Positions 25,914-34,543 of a DNA stretch of 45,907 nt are shown here, piece by piece. The stretch's first letter is position 1. Each line of letters starts with the position of its first letter. The position numbers and the translations under genes are program-made. The notes beneath the pieces were generated by a model. It made no database searches, was not told the origin of the DNA, and saw only the letters and a program-made list of their open reading frames with translations. The stretch is from IMG/VR virus record IMGVR_UViG_3300032304_001403, positions 1-45,907 of that record, one strand, 5' to 3'. This DNA comes from a virus.

Positions 25914-26484
25914 TTTTAGTTCCAAACATATTAATCATCGAATAAGGAAGATATTTTTTCATAGAGCCATCTTCACAGGTTTCAATAAAAGCTCTTCTTC
26001 GATCAAAGTCGCTGTCTTTCTCTACAAACTCTATACTATCAGACAGTTCAGTTGAATACGCAAAGTTGTCCCATTGAAATTCTGGAAATAGGAATTCAAT
26101 GGCCTTAAAACTGTACCTGTAGTAATCATCTGGGTATTTATGGTATTTCCAAACCCAGGGACTGTTGATGTACAACTTTCCACCGGGTTTAACTAAATCA
26201 GATAATACTTTGGCCATTAGCCAGGGTGTCGGGGTGTGTTCAAGTACACTACAACAAATAATCAAATCAAAATAATTTTTAGGTAACGGATTATCTTCCT
26301 TGGTTAAATCGCATACAACATCTACACCGGCACCTTCTTCGAGATCAACACCGACATATTCTACATCTGTGTAATTTTCTCTAAATTCAGATACACTAAC
26401 AATTTTACTGCCTATTTCAAGAACAGGGCCTTTGGCTTTAGGATATACTGTTTTTAAATAAACTATATCGTTGGGGCTACCCAT
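25906..26484 (-). CDS. SAM-dependent methyltransferase
   Basis: This 192-aa methyltransferase has motif I GPVLEIGSKI (GxG incomplete), VEYVGVDLEEG (motif II), DLIICCSVLEHTP (motif IV) and LVKPGGKLYINSPW (motif VI). SPW and YHKYPDDYYRYS resemble phage and bacterial sugar-cluster methyltransferases. The glycine-rich loop is EIGSK rather than the usual GxGxG, so activity should not be assumed. Confidence 0.7.
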   Translation of the reverse strand: MGSPNDIVYLKTVYPKAKGPVLEIGSKIVSVSEFRENYTDVEYVGVDLEEGAGVDVVCDLTKEDNPLPKNYFDLIICCSVLEHTPTPWLMAKVLSDLVKPGGKLYINSPWVWKYHKYPDDYYRYSFKAIEFLFPEFQWDNFAYSTELSDSIEFVEKDSDFDRRRAFIETCEDGSMKKYLPYSMINMFGTKNA

Positions 26485-27439
26485 ATTGCATACCTAATTG
26501 ACGCCTAACTTCTTCTATGAATTGTTTAGATAATACTCGTGCTGAATATTTTTCTTCTGTGTATTTTTGACCAGCACGGATCCTTTCTAATGCCTTACCA
26601 GGATGAGCCAGAGCCCATTTAATACCGCCAATATAATCTTCCTGCCAAGTGTATGGTGCAAATTCTTCGTAGCTAGCCAATGCTGTTGTGATAACAAATT
26701 TACCGGACATCAAACTATCGATTAATCTATTTGCACTTTTGGTATCAGTTCTTGGATTATCTGTTTGCACAGGCATCAATACAATATCGCACTCGGATAA
26801 CAATTGACCTTGTCGTTCCCAAGTCCATTCTTGCATATCGAGTTTGTCAAAATTGATTCCGCTGATCTGTCCTTTGGACTGTCGAAGGCTCATTTTGCTT
26901 ATCAGTCTATCTGTTTTAGCACTGATCATAGTGTATTTGTAATTGCCAACTTCCTTTTCTAAACGCTGCCAAATTTCTACAACAGGCAAAAATTTAAAAC
27001 TTGATTGACTACCAAACCATAGCAATTTAATTTCTTTGCCAGGGGCAAATGTTGGCTCAAGTTTAGGACGTTCAAATGGATCCGGCATAACAATACTGTC
27101 TCGACCGGTATGATGTTTGGTACTTACGCCCATTTGAACACTGTTGACCGACACAAGATCTGCCAATTGACAACATGGTTCATACTCTTCTTTTTCTTCA
27201 AATTTATTATCGCAAAGATCGTAGATAGTTTTTGCACCTAGATCCTTAGCCCTTTGAATGCTGGCAGGCTGGCTGCGTTTTAAAAATATCACAATGGTAG
27301 TGTTGTCTACTTCTGACCAGTCAGTTAGAATTTTAGCATCGTAGCCTTGATCAGCCAATGCCTGGCAAGTGACTTCGCCGCGTAATCTATGACTGGCACG
27401 TTTTGGTTTGTAGGCATCACTGAAGAATCTAATTTTCAT
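26477..27439 (-). CDS. GT4-type glycosyltransferase
   Basis: This 320-aa GT-B glycosyltransferase lacks an obvious long N-terminal domain. It has FFSDAYKPKRASHRLRGEVTCQAL at the N-terminus, SIVMPDPFERPKLEPTFAPG as linker, KLLWFGSQSSFKFLPVVEIW (start of the second Rossmann domain, about 137-157), and DIVLMPVQTDNPRTDTKSANRLIDSLMSGKFVITT (about 225-258), which carries the conserved nucleotide-sugar-binding pattern of family GT4. It overlaps both neighbours by a few nt. Confidence 0.72.
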   Translation of the reverse strand: MKIRFFSDAYKPKRASHRLRGEVTCQALADQGYDAKILTDWSEVDNTTIVIFLKRSQPASIQRAKDLGAKTIYDLCDNKFEEKEEYEPCCQLADLVSVNSVQMGVSTKHHTGRDSIVMPDPFERPKLEPTFAPGKEIKLLWFGSQSSFKFLPVVEIWQRLEKEVGNYKYTMISAKTDRLISKMSLRQSKGQISGINFDKLDMQEWTWERQGQLLSECDIVLMPVQTDNPRTDTKSANRLIDSLMSGKFVITTALASYEEFAPYTWQEDYIGGIKWALAHPGKALERIRAGQKYTEEKYSARVLSKQFIEEVRRQLGMQYG

Positions 27440-28101
27440 TTTATTATCCTAATTGCACACTGAAAGTAGTTGTTCCTATGAAGAATTTCAAAGGTCCTAT
27501 CGAATTTTTCAATCCAATGTTGTAACGCAAGATATTCGCCATCTTGCCATTTGGTAAATTCGTCCGGATTGCCCCAACAATAAAAATCATCAAAATGGAT
27601 AATTGTTCCAGGAACTATTTGATTATTAAGTAAAGTCAAGACTGTTTCAGTACTAGAACATAAATCACAATCTATATGAATAAACTTTATAACACTAGAA
27701 TTTTTATCAATCCACCCGGGCAGAGTTTGATCATACCAACCTACTACTAATTTTACATTAGGCAAAACATCAGGAAGATTCCCTCCAAGATTCATTTGTC
27801 CTTTTGGGAATACTCGATCATCAGTCAAATGCCAGGCTTCCGGCAATCCTTCAAAGCTATCAAATCCGTATACATTTTCATTTTTAAAAAAATCTGCTAT
27901 TTGATTTAACGTTCGGCCTTTTAGTACACCGAATTCGCAGATGTATCCACTTCCTGCAGTTTGTTCAAGAGAATATTTGATTAGATTGGCTCTGTGAAAT
28001 TTTTGCCAATAACCTGACATTGGTAAAACCGGCATTTCTCCAATTATCTTACTGTTGTGGAACCAATCAATAGAGTAGTTATTTTTGTTTATTTGATCCA
28101 T
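27436..28101 (-). CDS. TylF/MycF-like O-methyltransferase
   Basis: This protein of about 221 aa matches the TylF/MycF family: YICEFGVLKGRTLNQIA (motif I), VYGFDSFEGLPEAW (typical FDSFEGLP), KFIHIDCDLCSSTETVL (metal/SAM region with DxD), and GTIIHFDDFYCWG (second acidic pair). Family members methylate sugar hydroxyls, usually on glycosylated products. ATG at 28101 is preferred to a TTG at 28113. The FkbM gene overlaps by 13 nt. Confidence 0.8.
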   Translation of the reverse strand: MDQINKNNYSIDWFHNSKIIGEMPVLPMSGYWQKFHRANLIKYSLEQTAGSGYICEFGVLKGRTLNQIADFFKNENVYGFDSFEGLPEAWHLTDDRVFPKGQMNLGGNLPDVLPNVKLVVGWYDQTLPGWIDKNSSVIKFIHIDCDLCSSTETVLTLLNNQIVPGTIIHFDDFYCWGNPDEFTKWQDGEYLALQHWIEKFDRTFEILHRNNYFQCAIRIIK

Positions 28102-28739
28102 TTCATTATCCAATCCTTTTTATGTTGATCTACTACTTTATAACCCCAAGACTCTAATATTTTAATAGATGGCTTGTCGGTCATTGCGTCTTTGTACTCA
28201 TGTTTTTGCTGTTCAACAACAATTACTGGTTTATTTTTAAGAATAGTCTGCATTGCGCCGGCAAGGATTTCTTCTTCAAATCCTTCTACATCAATTTTTA
28301 TTAAATCAATATTTTCATAGTTGTAACTATCCAGTGTTCTTAAAGGAATAGAACCTTTGCCTACTGATGTGGGATCGATATGACTATGTCCGGTATTCCC
28401 CTGAACAATATTCATTTCTATCAGTGATTCAGTGCGCCCAAGTGCTACTGATTCAATTATATAATTACTGTCTGTTACGTTTTTCTTAAAACATTCTCTA
28501 AATTCATGAACTGGTTCAAAAGCAATGACTTTTTCAAACTGTTTTACAAGATCGCAAGACCATAGACCTACGTTTGCACCGATATCAATGCAGATTCTTT
28601 TGTTATCACAAAATGAAATTGCAGAATCTCTAGCCCTCCATTGATATCGAACCACTCCGTCATTCTTAAGGCTTTTTGCAAGCATCCTAGGAAAATGATC
28701 ATCATAATCCGGAAACCAAAATCCATGACTTTCTCTCAT
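28089..28739 (-). CDS. FkbM-family methyltransferase
   Basis: This 216-aa protein matches FkbM-type methyltransferases: RICIDIGANVGLWSCDL (motif I), VIAFEPVHEFRECFKKN, the SLIEMN...IPLRTLDSY segment, and NIDLIKIDVEGFEEEILAGA (IDVEG signature, about 145-155). FkbM enzymes methylate sugars in glycans or natural products. The start overlaps the previous stop by 4 nt. Confidence 0.85.
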   Translation of the reverse strand: MRESHGFWFPDYDDHFPRMLAKSLKNDGVVRYQWRARDSAISFCDNKRICIDIGANVGLWSCDLVKQFEKVIAFEPVHEFRECFKKNVTDSNYIIESVALGRTESLIEMNIVQGNTGHSHIDPTSVGKGSIPLRTLDSYNYENIDLIKIDVEGFEEEILAGAMQTILKNKPVIVVEQQKHEYKDAMTDKPSIKILESWGYKVVDQHKKDWIMKWIK

Positions 28740-29578
28740 TTAAATGTACTCCAATATTTTTCTGATCTATTAACTTTGAGATCTGTTTTTAAACTATGAC
28801 CGTGATCTTTGCGATCACCTTTGAGATGGTCGAGATACCCGCCCCATTCACAATTAATCAAAGGATGCCCCTCTCCTACTGAATTTGTTTTTGACGGGCG
28901 TAGGTCTCCAAGCTGCTGACTCCAGTTTAATTGTTTTAATTCCGGCACTGTTTTTCTCACAGCATCAAACACAAAACTGTCATGCCATTCGCCGAGTGTA
29001 AAAATTCCATTTTCTGCATCATCGTAATACTTTTGAAAGATTTCTAAGAATTTTCTTGTTGCAGGACTCCTAAGATTCATGGCATACAGGCCGCATTCAC
29101 TGTATTTCCCCTCTCTGCCAAGGTAACATAAATCAAAAGACGGTGAACATAATTCTAAAACTTTTTCACGGGTAATTGCACTGTGACAAACCATATCAGC
29201 ATCCATCCATAACAAGATATCAGCATCAGTTGTTCTAGCACAGTGAAAAATTGCATAAACTTTATGTGCGAATCTCACAGCATGCCACTTGAACTCTTTT
29301 TTTGAATCCTTGCGACCGCCTCTAACAGGATCACCGCTGACATCACCGTTGGCCTTGGGCACATCCTTCCACCGGTTTTTAAATTCTGTTAATTCTTGAA
29401 CATCGTCGAGACTGAATAGGGTCACATGATTATGATTTCTAACGATAGGATTACATTTTTCTGGGTATATGTGCAGAGTAATTTCCTCTGGCCAGTTTTC
29501 ACAGAATCCGTTGATCATTCGTTGTGCATATTTTTTTAAACCTTCTTCGTGAAAGGTTGTAACTACTGCAATTTTCAT
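28736..29578 (-). CDS. Glycosyltransferase-like protein with DxD
   Basis: This 280-aa protein starts with MKIAVVTTFHEEGLKKYAQRMI. It has ADILLWMDADMVCHSAI (DxD near residue 130), ECGLYAMNLRSP (about 165-180) and LGEWHDSFVFDAV (about 205), which together resemble GT-A glycosyltransferases acting on surface glycans. The ATG at 29578 overlaps the upstream stop (ATGA); a longer in-frame reading to 29629 lies wholly inside the upstream gene and was not used. Confidence 0.68.
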   Translation of the reverse strand: MKIAVVTTFHEEGLKKYAQRMINGFCENWPEEITLHIYPEKCNPIVRNHNHVTLFSLDDVQELTEFKNRWKDVPKANGDVSGDPVRGGRKDSKKEFKWHAVRFAHKVYAIFHCARTTDADILLWMDADMVCHSAITREKVLELCSPSFDLCYLGREGKYSECGLYAMNLRSPATRKFLEIFQKYYDDAENGIFTLGEWHDSFVFDAVRKTVPELKQLNWSQQLGDLRPSKTNSVGEGHPLINCEWGGYLDHLKGDRKDHGHSLKTDLKVNRSEKYWSTFK

Positions 29579-29973
29579 TTTTGTTGTTCCCATACATGAA
29601 AGATTCCTTGAAGACTGGTACATCTCCATCCGGATTGGTATAACGGTAGAGAGACTTCTCTAGGTATCACAGAATCACCTTCTATGAATACCGATGAATT
29701 GTTTTTTTGCCATACTGTCATTAATGATTCCAATTTGTCAAGTTCATTTAGATCCAAAAAGATTGCCCCTATATCTGAGACACTGGTTAATCTATCTATG
29801 CTTTCCCTATATATGAGATTTTTAGCTTTTAATCCAGTAGAGATTTCATCAATTACAAATATATTTGCATAGACATCAAGAACTTCGGTCAGATAACCAA
29901 ATGCCTTGCCAATTACCAACGCATTGGTGTTTTTTCTAGACAATTTACTTACCCTTTTTTGAAACTTATTCAT
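29575..29973 (-). CDS. Small protein of unknown function at the head of the minus-strand arm
   Basis: This 132-aa protein has a Rossmann-like alternating pattern (ALVIGKAFGYLTEVLDVYANIFVIDE, about 18-43) and looks like a degenerate methyltransferase or NTase core lacking a clear GxGxG. It is first in the minus-strand island operon and is preceded by a late-type promoter on the minus strand (30016-30010). No Shine-Dalgarno site is apparent. Confidence 0.5.
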   Translation of the reverse strand: MNKFQKRVSKLSRKNTNALVIGKAFGYLTEVLDVYANIFVIDEISTGLKAKNLIYRESIDRLTSVSDIGAIFLDLNELDKLESLMTVWQKNNSSVFIEGDSVIPREVSLPLYQSGWRCTSLQGIFHVWEQQK

Positions 29974-29977
29974 AATC

Positions 29978-30016
29978 TATAAATATACAGCAACATTAAC
30001 TACGTAGATTATTTAT
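29978..30016. promoter_or_regulatory. Criss-crossed late promoters in the divergent gap
   Basis: TATAAATA at 29978-29985 points right, with +1 near 29991 and the plus gene ATG at 30024. TATTTAT at 30010-30016 is ATAAATA on the minus strand, pointing left, with +1 near 30004 and the minus gene ATG at 29973. Leaders of 33 and 31 nt therefore overlap on opposite strands. The palindrome CTACGTAG (30000-30007) lies between the two boxes. Confidence 0.55.
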
Positions 30017-30023
30017 CAACATT

Positions 30024-30848
30024 ATGCGCTTCAAATTATATCGAGAATACGGTGCCTTAAACAGTCCTCCAGTGTTTGATGCAGTAGAACAGGGGCTTAG
30101 GCAACAAGGACATGTCATTGTCAATGAAAATGAAGATGTAGCTGTGATTTGGTCTGTATTATGGGCCGGCCGCATGCGAGCTAACCAACAGATTTATCAA
30201 AACTGCATCAATGAAAACAAACCTGTATTGATTATAGAAGTTGGAAATTTACAAAGAGGACACACATGGAGGTTAAGCCTTAATAATATCAACAATTTAG
30301 GGTTTTTTGGCAATCACAAGGATCTAGATCATAGTCGATCAAACAAACTCGGAGTTGAATTAAAACCTTATTTGACTAAACGTCGTGGTGAAATATTAAT
30401 TGCCTGCCAACATCAAGAAAGTCTGCAATGGCAGGGTATGCCTGCCATGAAAGACTGGGTAGCCGACACTATCGAAAAAATAAAACAACATACTCATAGA
30501 AGAATTATAGTAAGGTATCATCCTCGTTCAAGTTTTCCATTCAAGCAATCTGGAGTTATGGTAGAACGACCTGCTCGGATACCAAACACATATGATGATT
30601 TTGATATTTTTTACAATTATCACTGTGTGATTAACCACAACAGCGGTCCATCCGTTCAAGCAGCCATAAATGGCGTTCCTGTGTTGTGTGATCAGTCCAG
30701 TCTAGCCACAGATATCAGCATCAAATGGTCGGAACTGGATAATCCTTATGTGCCTGACCGCACTGACTGGTTTGTGAAATTGTGTCATACCGAATGGACC
30801 GTGGAAGAAATACGTCAAGGTACTCCGATCGCACGATTATTCAGTTGA
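30024..30848 (+). CDS. KpsC/KpsS-like protein, fourth copy
   Basis: This 274-aa protein has the same module as the three island copies: RIIVRYHPRSSFP (about 166-178), then YHCVINHNSGPSVQAAINGVPVLC (about 205-228) and LDNPYVPDRTDWFVKLCHTEWTVEEIRQG. The N-terminal AVIWSVLWAGRMRANQ segment resembles capsule export/synthesis KpsS-type domains. It lies just outside the minus-strand arm, transcribed divergently. Probable role in glycan transfer; donor and acceptor unknown. Confidence 0.65.
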   Translation: MRFKLYREYGALNSPPVFDAVEQGLRQQGHVIVNENEDVAVIWSVLWAGRMRANQQIYQNCINENKPVLIIEVGNLQRGHTWRLSLNNINNLGFFGNHKDLDHSRSNKLGVELKPYLTKRRGEILIACQHQESLQWQGMPAMKDWVADTIEKIKQHTHRRIIVRYHPRSSFPFKQSGVMVERPARIPNTYDDFDIFYNYHCVINHNSGPSVQAAINGVPVLCDQSSLATDISIKWSELDNPYVPDRTDWFVKLCHTEWTVEEIRQGTPIARLFS

Positions 30849-30873
30849 CAACCGATATCTTAGGCTGTATACT
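30845..30873 (+). promoter_or_regulatory. Consensus sigma70 promoter, leaderless geometry
   Basis: TTGACA (30845-30850) and TATACT (30868-30873) have a 17-bp spacer. Exactly 6 nt separate the -10 from the ATG at 30880, so +1 would fall on or next to the start codon. The -35 overlaps the stop of the preceding gene. Confidence 0.8.
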
Positions 30874-30879
30874 TGAATA

Positions 30880-32067
30880 ATGCTACCATCAGAATTTGCC
30901 GAAGATATATTTGTTGAGTTTTATAATCTTATTAGCCAACACAAAATCTCTGTACAGGGTCAAGATTTTTCACCTATTGCAAGTTTCTATGAAAAAATCA
31001 TCAACGGAAATGAACTTACTAAAAATCAGGCAAATTTTCTCGTAAAATTATTAGAAAAATACAAAACCATGTCTGCTATGGCAGGTGTTGATTATGGACT
31101 CCGACTGCAAAATCTTAAGTGGCGCCGAGAATTCCGTGTTCTCGATCTTAGTAAAAAAATCTATGTAGAACTGCGTGAAAACAAATTAGAAATTTGTCTA
31201 AAATTTCCTTATCAGCTGAAAAAACAGTTCGAAGACGAAATTGACAACGGACAAACTACTAACTTGCATAGTTTTTGGGATCACGAACAAAAGGTCAGAC
31301 GTTTAGATTTTTATCGTTATAATCTAATCCACTTGTATGAATTTGCCTTGACACATAATTTTGAAATTGATGATACATTTATGAATGTCTTGGCGGATGT
31401 TGAAGAAATTTGGCAAAATTCAGAAGACATTATTCCTCGTAGTGAAATCACAATATATGGAGTGGCATTAAAAAACACCACTGAGGCTACACAGGAGTGG
31501 TGGGAGGCGCATAGATCCAGCGATCCTCTCAAAGACTTGTTGTTGGCAAAAAGCATGGGATTTTTATACCAAGAAAAACCCATGAATTTTGTGGAAAAAA
31601 TCGCCAGTTGCCCCGAAAACACTTTCTGGATTAAAAATTATAAAGATTTTTTTGCATTGACAAAACTATTTGCCGGAAGGATCTGTGTGCTGTTGGATCG
31701 AACAACTGCCCACACTCTACCATGGTTGCAGAATTTTGTGACAGAAGCTGATAATAGTGATATTTCACGTGAAGAAATCAAGGTGTGTTTTAGAAACAGC
31801 AAAGAATCAGATAACGGACTTAACGAATGGATTAAGGCAGCTGGAGTAGGCGGCCAAGTCGAATCAGGTAAAATATTAATTTTTGAATCAAAGCCTGCTA
31901 AATGGTTGTTTAAGTCAGATATCGATGTTACAATGTTAGTTACTAATAATATTTTTCCACCAACAAGTATCATGGCCAAGGATTGGCTCCGATCACACCC
32001 TTGTGTGATATATCTTGGAGACACTAGACCAACAGAACCCAAAGGACAAAAAATTGTTGAATTGTAA
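30880..32067 (+). CDS. Conserved protein of unknown function upstream of uvsW
   Basis: This 395-aa protein is unrecognised. The N-terminus contains NGNELTKNQANFLVKLLEKYK (about 49-69), a module seen near some SF2 helicases and DNA-repair proteins. The rest is mostly alpha/beta without Walker motifs. The C-terminus has TMLVTNNIFPPTSIMAKDWL and CVIYLGDTRPTEPKGQKI. It overlaps uvsW by about 11 nt and has its own strong promoter, which suggests an early replication or recombination partner; this is inference from position. Confidence 0.55.
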   Translation: MLPSEFAEDIFVEFYNLISQHKISVQGQDFSPIASFYEKIINGNELTKNQANFLVKLLEKYKTMSAMAGVDYGLRLQNLKWRREFRVLDLSKKIYVELRENKLEICLKFPYQLKKQFEDEIDNGQTTNLHSFWDHEQKVRRLDFYRYNLIHLYEFALTHNFEIDDTFMNVLADVEEIWQNSEDIIPRSEITIYGVALKNTTEATQEWWEAHRSSDPLKDLLLAKSMGFLYQEKPMNFVEKIASCPENTFWIKNYKDFFALTKLFAGRICVLLDRTTAHTLPWLQNFVTEADNSDISREEIKVCFRNSKESDNGLNEWIKAAGVGGQVESGKILIFESKPAKWLFKSDIDVTMLVTNNIFPPTSIMAKDWLRSHPCVIYLGDTRPTEPKGQKIVEL

Positions 32068-33508
32068 ATTGACAATCCGAGATGAAGTAAACATCAAAGT
32101 CGAAGGCCTACGTGTAGAGACACGGAGAAAAATTGTCAATAAATTAAAGTTTGATCTACCATATGCACGACACATGCCAGCTTACAAACTAGGTCGCTGG
32201 GATGGTACTAAAACATATTTTAATATAGGTGGTAGCGGATTTCTTGCACATCTTGATGTGATACTTGCGGTCATTGACGACGAAGGGTATGATATCACTG
32301 TTGAAGATCTGCGGATACCGCATGAATTAAAATTCACTGCCATTGATGAAAATTACTGGGCAGACCAAGGCAAGACTTGGCCTAAAGGGCACCAGCAGGC
32401 AGGCGAACCTATAGTGTTAAGAGACTACCAATTTGAAGTTATTAACAAGTTTTTAGAAAATCCACAAGCCTTGCAAGAAGTAGCTACAGGAGCTGGTAAG
32501 ACTATTACTACTGCTACACTTAGCCATTTATGCGAGCCGTATGGCCGTACGATGGTAATAGTGCCTAACAAGAGTCTTGTGGTGCAAACAGAAGAAGATT
32601 ACAAAAATCTAGGATTAGATGTCGGAGTTTATTTCGGCGATAGAAAAGAATTAAATCGCACACACACTGTCTGCACCTGGCAAAGTCTTAATGTACTAGA
32701 TAAAAAAAGCTATGATAACGACACAATGTCTCTGGCAGAATTCTGTGAAGGAGTATGTGCAATCATAGTTGATGAAGTACATCAAGCCAAAGCAGAGGTG
32801 TTGACTAAACTGTTGACTCAGAATTTTAAAAACTGCGCCATACGCTGGGGACTTACAGGAACCGTGCCTAAAGAAGCATGGGAATTCCAGGGTATCTTGG
32901 CCAGTATAGGACCTGTGATAAACCGAGTATCCGCATATGATCTACAACAGAAAGATGTGTTAGCTCAGCTGAACATTAATATCTTGCAAATCAATGACGT
33001 ACAGGTATTCCGCAGCTATCAAGAAGAATACAACTTCCTAGTAACTGACCCTACAAGGTTGACCTGGATAGCAAATAAAATACAGCAGTTGTCAGCTAAT
33101 GGCAACACACTGGTGTTAATTAATAGGATCGACACTGGAAATAAACTGATTGAATTAATGCCGGATGCAGTTTTCGTCAGTGGTGGGATGAAATTAGATG
33201 AAAGAAAACATGAATATGATGAAATTAAAACAAGTGATCAAAAGATTATTGTGGCGACTTATGGTGTGGCCGCTGTGGGTATTAATATTCCACGCATTTT
33301 TAATTTGGTTCTTCTTGAACCCGGAAAGAGCTTTGTCCGCGTTATACAAAGCATTGGGCGAGGCATTAGACGAGCAGAAGACAAAGACCACGTCGAGATC
33401 TGGGACATAACGTCTGCTTGCAAATATGCCAAACGTCATCTAACAGAAAGAAAAAAGTTTTACAAAGAGGCCAAGTACCCCTTTGCCATTACCAAGGTTA
33501 ATATATGA
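32057..33508 (+). CDS. uvsW: UvsW, SF2 DNA helicase
   Basis: This is a RecG-like branch-migration and R-loop helicase that in T4 switches replication from origin to recombination mode. It has the N-terminal KLTIRDEVNIKVEG and LPYARHMPAYKLGRWDG regions typical of phage UvsW, then Walker A VATGAGKTITT (about 141-151), DEVH box IIVDEVHQAKAE (about 236), LTGTVPKE (motif III), and IQSIGRGIRRAED (motif VI). About 483 aa. The start codon is probably TTG (32054 or 32057), inside the preceding gene; no ATG fits before the conserved LTIRD. Confidence 0.9.
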   Translation: MNCKLTIRDEVNIKVEGLRVETRRKIVNKLKFDLPYARHMPAYKLGRWDGTKTYFNIGGSGFLAHLDVILAVIDDEGYDITVEDLRIPHELKFTAIDENYWADQGKTWPKGHQQAGEPIVLRDYQFEVINKFLENPQALQEVATGAGKTITTATLSHLCEPYGRTMVIVPNKSLVVQTEEDYKNLGLDVGVYFGDRKELNRTHTVCTWQSLNVLDKKSYDNDTMSLAEFCEGVCAIIVDEVHQAKAEVLTKLLTQNFKNCAIRWGLTGTVPKEAWEFQGILASIGPVINRVSAYDLQQKDVLAQLNINILQINDVQVFRSYQEEYNFLVTDPTRLTWIANKIQQLSANGNTLVLINRIDTGNKLIELMPDAVFVSGGMKLDERKHEYDEIKTSDQKIIVATYGVAAVGINIPRIFNLVLLEPGKSFVRVIQSIGRGIRRAEDKDHVEIWDITSACKYAKRHLTERKKFYKEAKYPFAITKVNI

Positions 33509-34014
33509 AAAGACGTGATAGACTAACTGTTGCTATGACAGTCCCTTGGGAGGGCAAAGACTATAGAGGTTCATACCTGTTATATCTAATAGAAAAGAAT
33601 AATTTCAAAACAATAGCAGAAGTAGGTGTTAAATTTGGAAGAACAACTTTCTTTTTGTTAGACAACGTTCATGATCTAGTAATACACGCTGTTGATCGTG
33701 ATATTTCTATGTTTTACAACGAAGAAATTAAGTCGAAATACAAAGACAGATTAATACCCATTAGAGGTTATAGTTATGACGTTGCTGATCAATTACCAAA
33801 TAACTCAATGGATCTAATATTCATCGACGCTGATCATTCGTATGAGTCAGTTAAGAAAGACATTTTAGCATATACTCCTAAATTGAAGGATAACGGGATT
33901 TTATCTGGTCACGACATCGATTATCCCGGAGTTAATAAAGCAGTTCGTGAATTAATAAAAGATTTTGACGTTGGACCAAACAACGTTTGGATAAAGCATA
34001 AAGGAAATATATGA
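33505..34014 (+). CDS. SAM-dependent methyltransferase, Methyltransf_24 type
   Basis: This 169-aa methyltransferase has TIAEVGVKFGRTTFFLL (motif I, about 36-52), VIHAVDRD (motif II), MDLIFIDADHSYESVKKDI (motif IV with the characteristic IDADHSYE, about 107-125) and NGILSGHDIDYPGV. This type commonly methylates sugars or small molecules. It is coupled to uvsW (4-nt overlap) and to the next gene (ATGA). Confidence 0.78.
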   Translation: MKRRDRLTVAMTVPWEGKDYRGSYLLYLIEKNNFKTIAEVGVKFGRTTFFLLDNVHDLVIHAVDRDISMFYNEEIKSKYKDRLIPIRGYSYDVADQLPNNSMDLIFIDADHSYESVKKDILAYTPKLKDNGILSGHDIDYPGVNKAVRELIKDFDVGPNNVWIKHKGNI

Positions 34015-34517
34015 GAATACTTACACTAAACAATCAAGCATTTGACTTGAATGAATTGCCAGATCAAGTAGACGAAGACACAAGATTTTCAGTGCTGGAT
34101 AATTCAAATCCGCTGGAACCAGATTTCTTTTTCATGCCGCTGATATTTTTAGAGTCATTTAATTCGCCAGCCATAGTTCTCAACATCGGAGGATATGAAA
34201 TTCAGATGCCTCTAGATTGGTGTATGGTAGTCGGAGACAAAGAATGCGGAATGGATCCTGAAGTTTTACCATTGACTAGTATTAACGAACGAGGGTTTGA
34301 TGCGCTAATATTCAATCCAATTAAAGGATTTAGGGCAGAATTCATGCCTGTAGAAATTGTTAATATCTATCAAGATGTGCGCTGGTATTTTCCTAAAATG
34401 AAAAACGGACAATTACTGACCGTGCCATTACACGATGAAAAAAATCCACCCTGTGTATATTTTGTCAAAGAAGTATCAAGGCAAAGTGAAGTTTTACAAC
34501 TACACAAATTGATCTAA
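34011..34517 (+). CDS. Conserved phage protein of unknown function
   Basis: This 168-aa protein is unrecognised. Notable segments are LNIGGYEIQMPLDWCMVVGDKECG (about 57-80), LPLTSINERGFDALIFNPIKGF (about 86-107) and DVRWYFPKMKNGQLLTVPL (about 123-141). Similar proteins occur in marine T4-like phages (recalled, not verified). It is probably soluble and beta-rich. AAAGGA precedes the ATG. Confidence 0.5.
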   Translation: MRILTLNNQAFDLNELPDQVDEDTRFSVLDNSNPLEPDFFFMPLIFLESFNSPAIVLNIGGYEIQMPLDWCMVVGDKECGMDPEVLPLTSINERGFDALIFNPIKGFRAEFMPVEIVNIYQDVRWYFPKMKNGQLLTVPLHDEKNPPCVYFVKEVSRQSEVLQLHKLI

Positions 34518-34543
34518 TTAAATACACACATTAAGGAGTTAAT
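34517..34543 (+). promoter_or_regulatory. Late-type box and ribosome site of the cupin gene
   Basis: ATTAAATA (34517-34524) is a late-type box with +1 near 34530. The short leader contains AAGGAG (34533-34538), 5 nt before the ATG. This unit has an ordinary leader, in contrast with the leaderless ones. Confidence 0.45.
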
